From: an uncultured Ruminococcus sp.
GTDB lineage: Bacteria > Bacillota > Clostridia > Oscillospirales > Acutalibacteraceae
Direction: 5' to 3'
Length of the DNA stretch: 37,168 nucleotides
Assembly: GCA_902763365.1 (NCBI GenBank)
Contig: CACWRT010000014.1
Coordinates: forward strand, 1-37,168
The position numbers and the translations under genes are program-made. Below, piece by piece: positions 33,488-37,168 of the stretch. Under the pieces are notes generated by a model. That model was not told where the DNA came from. It ran no database searches and saw only the letters and a program-made list of their open reading frames with translations. The first letter of the stretch is position 1. Each line of letters opens with the position of its first letter.

Positions 33488-35182
33488 ATGAAACCTAAGA
33501 AACTACTATCAGTTCTTCTTTGCACTTTAGCAATTTCACCCGTTTGTATGATAGGCTTAACTAATAGCACCAATGCAGTTAATATGTCTGATCTTAACGC
33601 TTCTGACGTTTTTGTAAAGCAGCAGGAAAGCGATACCTGTACGCTGGCATCGAATGTAATGCTTCTCAGAAGGGCGGCTATCCTCAGGGGTGACAGCAAC
33701 TGGAGATCAATTACAGAAAGCGCCTGCCGTTCGACCTTGTGGGTAGAAGGCTGCGGAATGAGATTCAGCTATACTTACAATGGTATCAGCGTAAACTGCG
33801 GCAGAATATACGGTGATTCGACCGAAACACTTAAACAGCTTCTCAGAGAGCATCCCGAAGGAATAGTAGCATATGATTACGATCATCCTCACGCAATAAT
33901 GCTTACAGGCTATTCGGACGGAGTATTTTACTGTTCCGATCCTGCAAGATGCTGCGGAGAAGGAATAATAGATGCGAGAGACTCACTGATAAGTACCTCG
34001 GGTATTGAGGCGTATTGGTATGTGACAAGCTCGCTTCCGTCGCTTTCAACATCGTATTCATCATCCTCTGTCAAAAACACCTCAAGTCTCAGTTCGGCTG
34101 AGATCGCGCTGGGAAATAAGGTAACAATATACGGCAATGCGGAAAATGCGGACGGCAGTGTTGTTTATACTTATCAGTATAAGCAGTCAGCCAATTCCGA
34201 ATGGAAGACCATAGGAAACGCGCAGACAAATAAAAACAGTCTGAAATTCCTGCCGAAGGCTGAGACAAGCTATGATATAAAGGTAATTGCCGAGGACGAA
34301 AGCGGAAATACAAGCGAGAAAACAATGAAGCTTACCGTAAAGGAAGAGCTTGGCAATAACAGCTATATTGATACAGCAGAAATAAGCTATGGAAACGATG
34401 TAACCGTATACTTCGGCGCGCAGGGCGGCGTAGGAAAGTATCAGTACGAAGTAGATGTAAAGAAACCCAGTGTAGACGGTTATATTCGCCTTAAAAACTA
34501 TTCTTCAGCAAGTACAATGACATATCATCCCTGGGAAACAGGTGATTATACACTCAGGATCAATGCAAAAGACGGTCTCGGAAATATATCTTCAAGGCTT
34601 GTTTCCTTTAAAGTCGGATATCAGCCTCTTGAGAATGTATCAGATACAGATAAGGGTTCAATGCAGTTCGGTGAAGATCTGAAATTCTCACTTTCAACCA
34701 CAGGCGGCGCAGGCGGAGTAAGCTATGAAGTAAAAGCCCTGAAGCCCAGCGGTGATTCATGGATAACACTCAGAAAGAACTGCACATCATCTTCCTATGT
34801 ATATCATCCATGGGAAGCAGGTACATACAGATTCAAGGTAGTTGCAACAGATAAAAAAGGCAATATTGCCAATAAGCTTTTTACAATGTTTGTAAATGCG
34901 GATAGACTTGATAACGCATCATCACTTGAATCATCCACTGTTGATTACGGTTCTGATCTTGTTATCATGACGGCAGCAAACGGTGGTACAGCTTCATATA
35001 AATATGAGCTTAACATAATGAAGCCCAGTGGCAGCGAATGGATCAATCTCAGGAAGTACAGCTCCTGCGGAGCATCTGTAAAGTACCATCCATGGGAGAA
35101 AGGCGTATACAGCATTTGCGTTAATGTGATGGATTCATCGGACAATGTGGCAAGCAGATATTTTACATTCCGTGTAGTATGA
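33488..35182 (+). CDS. Secreted C39-like cysteine protease with four C-terminal beta repeats
   Basis: Exported protein of 564 residues. The signal peptide (1 to about 30, ending TNA) is followed by a papain-like/C39-like domain (about 38-180). Likely catalytic Cys51 is in QQESDTCTLAS, His135 in DHPHAIMLTGY and Asp151 in CSDPA. A Ser-rich linker (180-202) leads to four repeats of about 85-90 residues. Three of these share YHPWE-x-G-x-Y followed by a D-x-x-x-N-x-x-S/A ending (triple-tyrosine-motif style). The repeats probably bind wall or polysaccharide (inference). In C39 families Cys-His enzymes cut leader peptides or wall-linked proteins, and the substrate here is unknown. There is no LPxTG or dockerin. 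It is a single-gene unit with a terminator. Confidence 0.82.
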   Translation: MKPKKLLSVLLCTLAISPVCMIGLTNSTNAVNMSDLNASDVFVKQQESDTCTLASNVMLLRRAAILRGDSNWRSITESACRSTLWVEGCGMRFSYTYNGISVNCGRIYGDSTETLKQLLREHPEGIVAYDYDHPHAIMLTGYSDGVFYCSDPARCCGEGIIDARDSLISTSGIEAYWYVTSSLPSLSTSYSSSSVKNTSSLSSAEIALGNKVTIYGNAENADGSVVYTYQYKQSANSEWKTIGNAQTNKNSLKFLPKAETSYDIKVIAEDESGNTSEKTMKLTVKEELGNNSYIDTAEISYGNDVTVYFGAQGGVGKYQYEVDVKKPSVDGYIRLKNYSSASTMTYHPWETGDYTLRINAKDGLGNISSRLVSFKVGYQPLENVSDTDKGSMQFGEDLKFSLSTTGGAGGVSYEVKALKPSGDSWITLRKNCTSSSYVYHPWEAGTYRFKVVATDKKGNIANKLFTMFVNADRLDNASSLESSTVDYGSDLVIMTAANGGTASYKYELNIMKPSGSEWINLRKYSSCGASVKYHPWEKGVYSICVNVMDSSDNVASRYFTFRVV

Positions 35183-35191
35183 TTTTTAAGG

Positions 35192-35223
35192 GGACAGCCG
35201 TATAGTTCGGCTGTTCTTTTTTT
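35192..35223 (+). terminator. Intrinsic terminator of the C39-like gene
   Basis: ACAGCCG/CGGCTGT is a 7-bp stem with a seven-base loop, followed by an unbroken T-run. It begins about 10 bases after the stop codon. Confidence 0.9.
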
Positions 35224-35258
35224 AGAGTAATGCTCAAATTATGCAGGGAGGAAATGCT

Positions 35259-35810
35259 TTGGAAACACTGACGGTAAAAAGAAATGAAGGCAAAAAAGAG
35301 ATAAAGACAGCATTTGTTTTTTCATGTCCGGGGCAGGAAGAGCTCAAAAGCGGAAAGCTTGTAAACGGACAGACAGGGAAAAATCTTGACGGGATGTTAT
35401 CCATACTGAAACAGCAGTATCCGGATATATTTCCCTCAGCTGACAGATATGACTACAGGATAACCAATTCATCTGAGAATGTGCATTATAAGGCGCTGGA
35501 TAACAGAAGCGAACCAAAAACAAAGGAAATAACCGCTCCCGAAAACCTGAAACGGCTGTATGATGATCTTTGCGGGTATGAGTATATAATAACCTTCGGA
35601 CGCTGCGCTGCGCTTGCAGTGGAAGAGATGCTCGGAAATAATAATATTTCGGGCGTAAAGACAATGTATTCACGTCATTTGTCTTTCCTGAGCCTTAACA
35701 GCTCCATAAAAACCGATATAAACGGAGAACCTATCCCCAGAGGAGATAAAAACGGTACATATAAAAGGCTTGAGGTTGCGGCAAAGAATATATCAGACCA
35801 GCTTGTGTAA
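35259..35810 (+). CDS. Uracil-DNA glycosylase-superfamily-like protein
   Basis: Soluble protein of 183 residues. The N-terminal VFSCPGQEE and GQTGKNLDGML blocks look like the GxDPG/GxxTGxxL region of the uracil-DNA glycosylase fold. The ITNSSENVHYKAL segment and the C-terminal ITFGRCAALAVEEML and SRHLSFLSLN follow the same order as family members (the His near SRHLSF may match the second motif). Enzyme activity is uncertain, and many members of this group are uncharacterised. An ATG at 35241 overlaps the AGGGAGG site itself, so the in-frame TTG at 35259, seven bases after the site, is chosen. Confidence 0.65.
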   Translation: METLTVKRNEGKKEIKTAFVFSCPGQEELKSGKLVNGQTGKNLDGMLSILKQQYPDIFPSADRYDYRITNSSENVHYKALDNRSEPKTKEITAPENLKRLYDDLCGYEYIITFGRCAALAVEEMLGNNNISGVKTMYSRHLSFLSLNSSIKTDINGEPIPRGDKNGTYKRLEVAAKNISDQLV

Positions 35811-35817
35811 AAATAAA

Positions 35818-35856
35818 GACCGGAGCAGATCAGTGTAGACTGAACCTGCTTCGGTC
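35818..35856. terminator. Intrinsic terminator between the UDG-like and S1 genes
   Basis: GACCGGAGCAG pairs with CTGCTTCGGTC (one G-U pair) and is followed on the plus strand by ATTTTTTATT. It lies between convergent genes and mainly serves the plus strand. Confidence 0.85.
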
Positions 35857-35871
35857 AGATTTTTTATTCGC

Positions 35872-36837
35872 TTACAGACACTTTCTGAGAAGAACAGGAT
35901 CCTGTCTTTGCATGAATTCAAAATCTGTTTCGATCAGCTTGTCGGAAACAGAAGGTGAATAAACAAAGTGATCCATATGGTCGTCATGATAAAAGTATTC
36001 GGGCTGGGGAGGACAGTAGTCATAATCAAAGGTGTCAATGATAATGAGCTTTATTTTCATTCTTGAGGGGATGATATTTTTTATAAAAACGCTTGCCTGC
36101 TGACCCGCACGGATATTATCCTTCATTTCCGCAAGACCTGCCAGATTAGGCGCAAGCTCAACAAAAGCGCCGTAATCCTCGACTGAACGGATAATACCTG
36201 CAACAGTTTCACCAATATCAAAACGAGCGGCATTTTCTTCCCAGGTACCCAGAAGCTCCTTGTGAGTCAGACTGATCCTGTTTCCCTCGAAGGATCTGAC
36301 TACCGCTTTAATATCCATACCTACTCTGAATCTTTCCCTTGGATGATCTATTCTTGACACAGAGATCGAGTCAATAGGTATCAGAGAAACGATACCGCAG
36401 CCAATGTCGGCGAAAGCCCCGAAAGAATCCAGATGAGTTACCTTAGCGTCAATAACATCGCCGGGGATAAGCTGTCTGATATATTCATCCATACATCTTT
36501 CCTGAGCAATTCTTCTTGAGAGGACGGCGATAGTTTTTCCCATTTCATTTTTTCTCAGATCGGTTATTACAAAACAAACAGGTCTGTTTACACGGGAGAT
36601 TACCGCAATATCACGTACAGTACCTTCCCGTATTCCTATAGCGCCTTCTTCCCGTGGGATAATGCCCTTGATGACCCCGAGATCAACAATAAGATTGTGT
36701 GAGCAGTCACATACAATAGCTTTTGCCTCAAGTATGCGCCCTTCGTGCCAGGCTTCCGTAATAGAAGCCAAAGACTGCATAGCGTTCAGATTTTCGGTCG
36801 TACCAATTAGTTTACCTTCAGGATAATATCCTGTCAT
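35872..36837 (-). CDS. S1 RNA-binding domain protein
   Basis: Cytoplasmic RNA-binding protein of 321 residues. An N-terminal degenerate S1-like fold (about 30-75: GRILEAKAIVCDCSHNLIVDLGVIKGIIPREE) is followed by two clearer S1 domains. One is at about 125-190 (GDVIDAKVTHLDSFGAFADIGCGIVSLIPI, with RISLTHKELLGTWEENA) and one at about 205-270 (GETVAGIIRSVEDYGAFVELAPNLAGLAE). A tyrosine/acidic C-terminal tail follows. It is shorter than ribosomal protein S1 and is a Clostridial S1-like factor. A role in translation or mRNA handling is likely, but the target is unknown. AAAGGA lies about 11 bases before the ATG. The gene is monocistronic. Confidence 0.85.
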   Translation of the reverse strand: MTGYYPEGKLIGTTENLNAMQSLASITEAWHEGRILEAKAIVCDCSHNLIVDLGVIKGIIPREEGAIGIREGTVRDIAVISRVNRPVCFVITDLRKNEMGKTIAVLSRRIAQERCMDEYIRQLIPGDVIDAKVTHLDSFGAFADIGCGIVSLIPIDSISVSRIDHPRERFRVGMDIKAVVRSFEGNRISLTHKELLGTWEENAARFDIGETVAGIIRSVEDYGAFVELAPNLAGLAEMKDNIRAGQQASVFIKNIIPSRMKIKLIIIDTFDYDYCPPQPEYFYHDDHMDHFVYSPSVSDKLIETDFEFMQRQDPVLLRKCL

Positions 36838-36931
36838 TTTGCTTCATTCCTTTCCTGAGGCAATGCCTCTGACTCTTTTCTTAACATTTATATGAACTTA
36901 AACGGCACATTATGCCGGGAAAGCTTTTATA

Positions 36932-36958
36932 ATTAATAGTGAATAATGAATAATGAAA
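36932..36958 (+). repeat. TGAATAATGAATAG tandem repeat, copy 5
   Basis: About two diverged units (TTAATAGTGAATAATGAATA), in intergenic DNA upstream of the S1 gene on the opposite strand. Confidence 0.7.
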
Positions 36959-36985
36959 TAGTAACCTATATCTACCGATTATTAC

Positions 36986-37130
36986 TAAATTATTTAAAAG
37001 TAACGGTGAGGAACATAAAATAACAGCCGATATAAAAGTAATAACCGCGACAAATAAAAGTTGCAGTGACGAGTTCAGAGCGGAGCGTAAGCGCAGCGAT
37101 ACCCGCGTTACGGGACCGGCGGCTCGCCGG
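36986..37130 (+). repeat. Variant (class 2) repeat, copy 2
   Basis: It shares its left half (AAAATAACAG, AAAAGTAATAACCGCGAC, AAATAAA) with 29090-29246 and its right half (GAGTTCAGAGCGG to GGCGGCTCGCCGG) with module B. It points rightward, toward the window edge. Confidence 0.8.
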
Positions 37131-37168
37131 TTAGTGTAAAATTATAGTTGGCAAAAATATTAACAATG

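Larger units (their letters stand above)
36838..37168. other. Gene-free right end of the window with repeats
   Basis: It contains the short leader of the S1 gene with a GAGGCA/TGCCTC hairpin, a TGAATAATGAATAG tract at 36932-36958 and a class 2 repeat at about 36986-37130. A gene might begin beyond 37168. None is visible inside. Confidence 0.55.

Overview
The window comes from a low-to-mid GC, endospore-lineage Firmicute, most likely an anaerobic gut or rumen Clostridium of the Oscillospiraceae/Ruminococcus type. The evidence is a complete spoIIIA operon (AA to AH), strong AAGGAGG-type ribosome binding sites, frequent TTG starts, a ferredoxin-type thioredoxin-reductase-like flavoprotein, a tepA-uppP-spoIIIE cluster, a C39-like protease with tandem beta repeats, and many short dispersed intergenic repeats. 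The species call is inference. I saw no rRNA, tRNA, CRISPR array, prophage or intact insertion sequence.

Layout. 272-3163 (+): a thioredoxin-reductase-like flavoprotein and ilvD, each behind a good sigma-A-type promoter. 3235-9554 (+): a DUF1963 protein, an RNA methyltransferase, the energy-coupling module ecfA1-ecfA2-ecfT, truA and a DUF5711 membrane protein, ending in a bidirectional terminator. 9612-16183 (-): tepA, uppP, spoIIIE/ftsK and htpG, read in that order from a promoter near 16227-16255. 16443-21841 (-): an AT-rich orphan gene, two related small membrane proteins flanking isocitrate dehydrogenase, and aconitase. Aconitase and isocitrate dehydrogenase together supply 2-oxoglutarate from citrate. 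22444-26402 (+): a TasA-like secreted protein, a 36-residue membrane peptide, an RpiR regulator and an HI0933-family flavoprotein whose start overlaps the regulator. 26645-27284 (+): two small conserved proteins. 27411-33230 (+): spoIIIAA to spoIIIAH, the mother-cell part of the SpoIIIA-SpoIIQ sporulation channel. 33488-35810 (+): the C39-like secreted protein and a uracil-DNA-glycosylase-like protein. 35872-36837 (-): an S1-domain protein.

The most unusual signal is non-coding. A dispersed element of about 95-120 bp occurs at 14-120, 21857-21951(-), 26511-26627, 28895-28998(-) and 31811-31919. Right-half variants lie at about 29090-29246 and 36986-37130. Full copies can fold as a nested structure: an outer GAGCCGC/GCGGCTC stem, then an ACGCGG/CCGCGT stem, then in several copies a TGAACT/AGTTCA hairpin. 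The right end often sits immediately 5' of the ribosome binding site of the next gene, in the same orientation (aconitase, the 26645 gene, spoIIIAC and, less tightly, spoIIIAG). It is joined in fixed order to a second module (two tandem copies at 31609-31800, one at 21952-22045). These elements interrupt the spoIIIA operon twice. A separate TGAATAATGAATAG tandem repeat supplies the stop codons of two genes. The gene content itself is mostly ordinary core metabolism, translation and sporulation.
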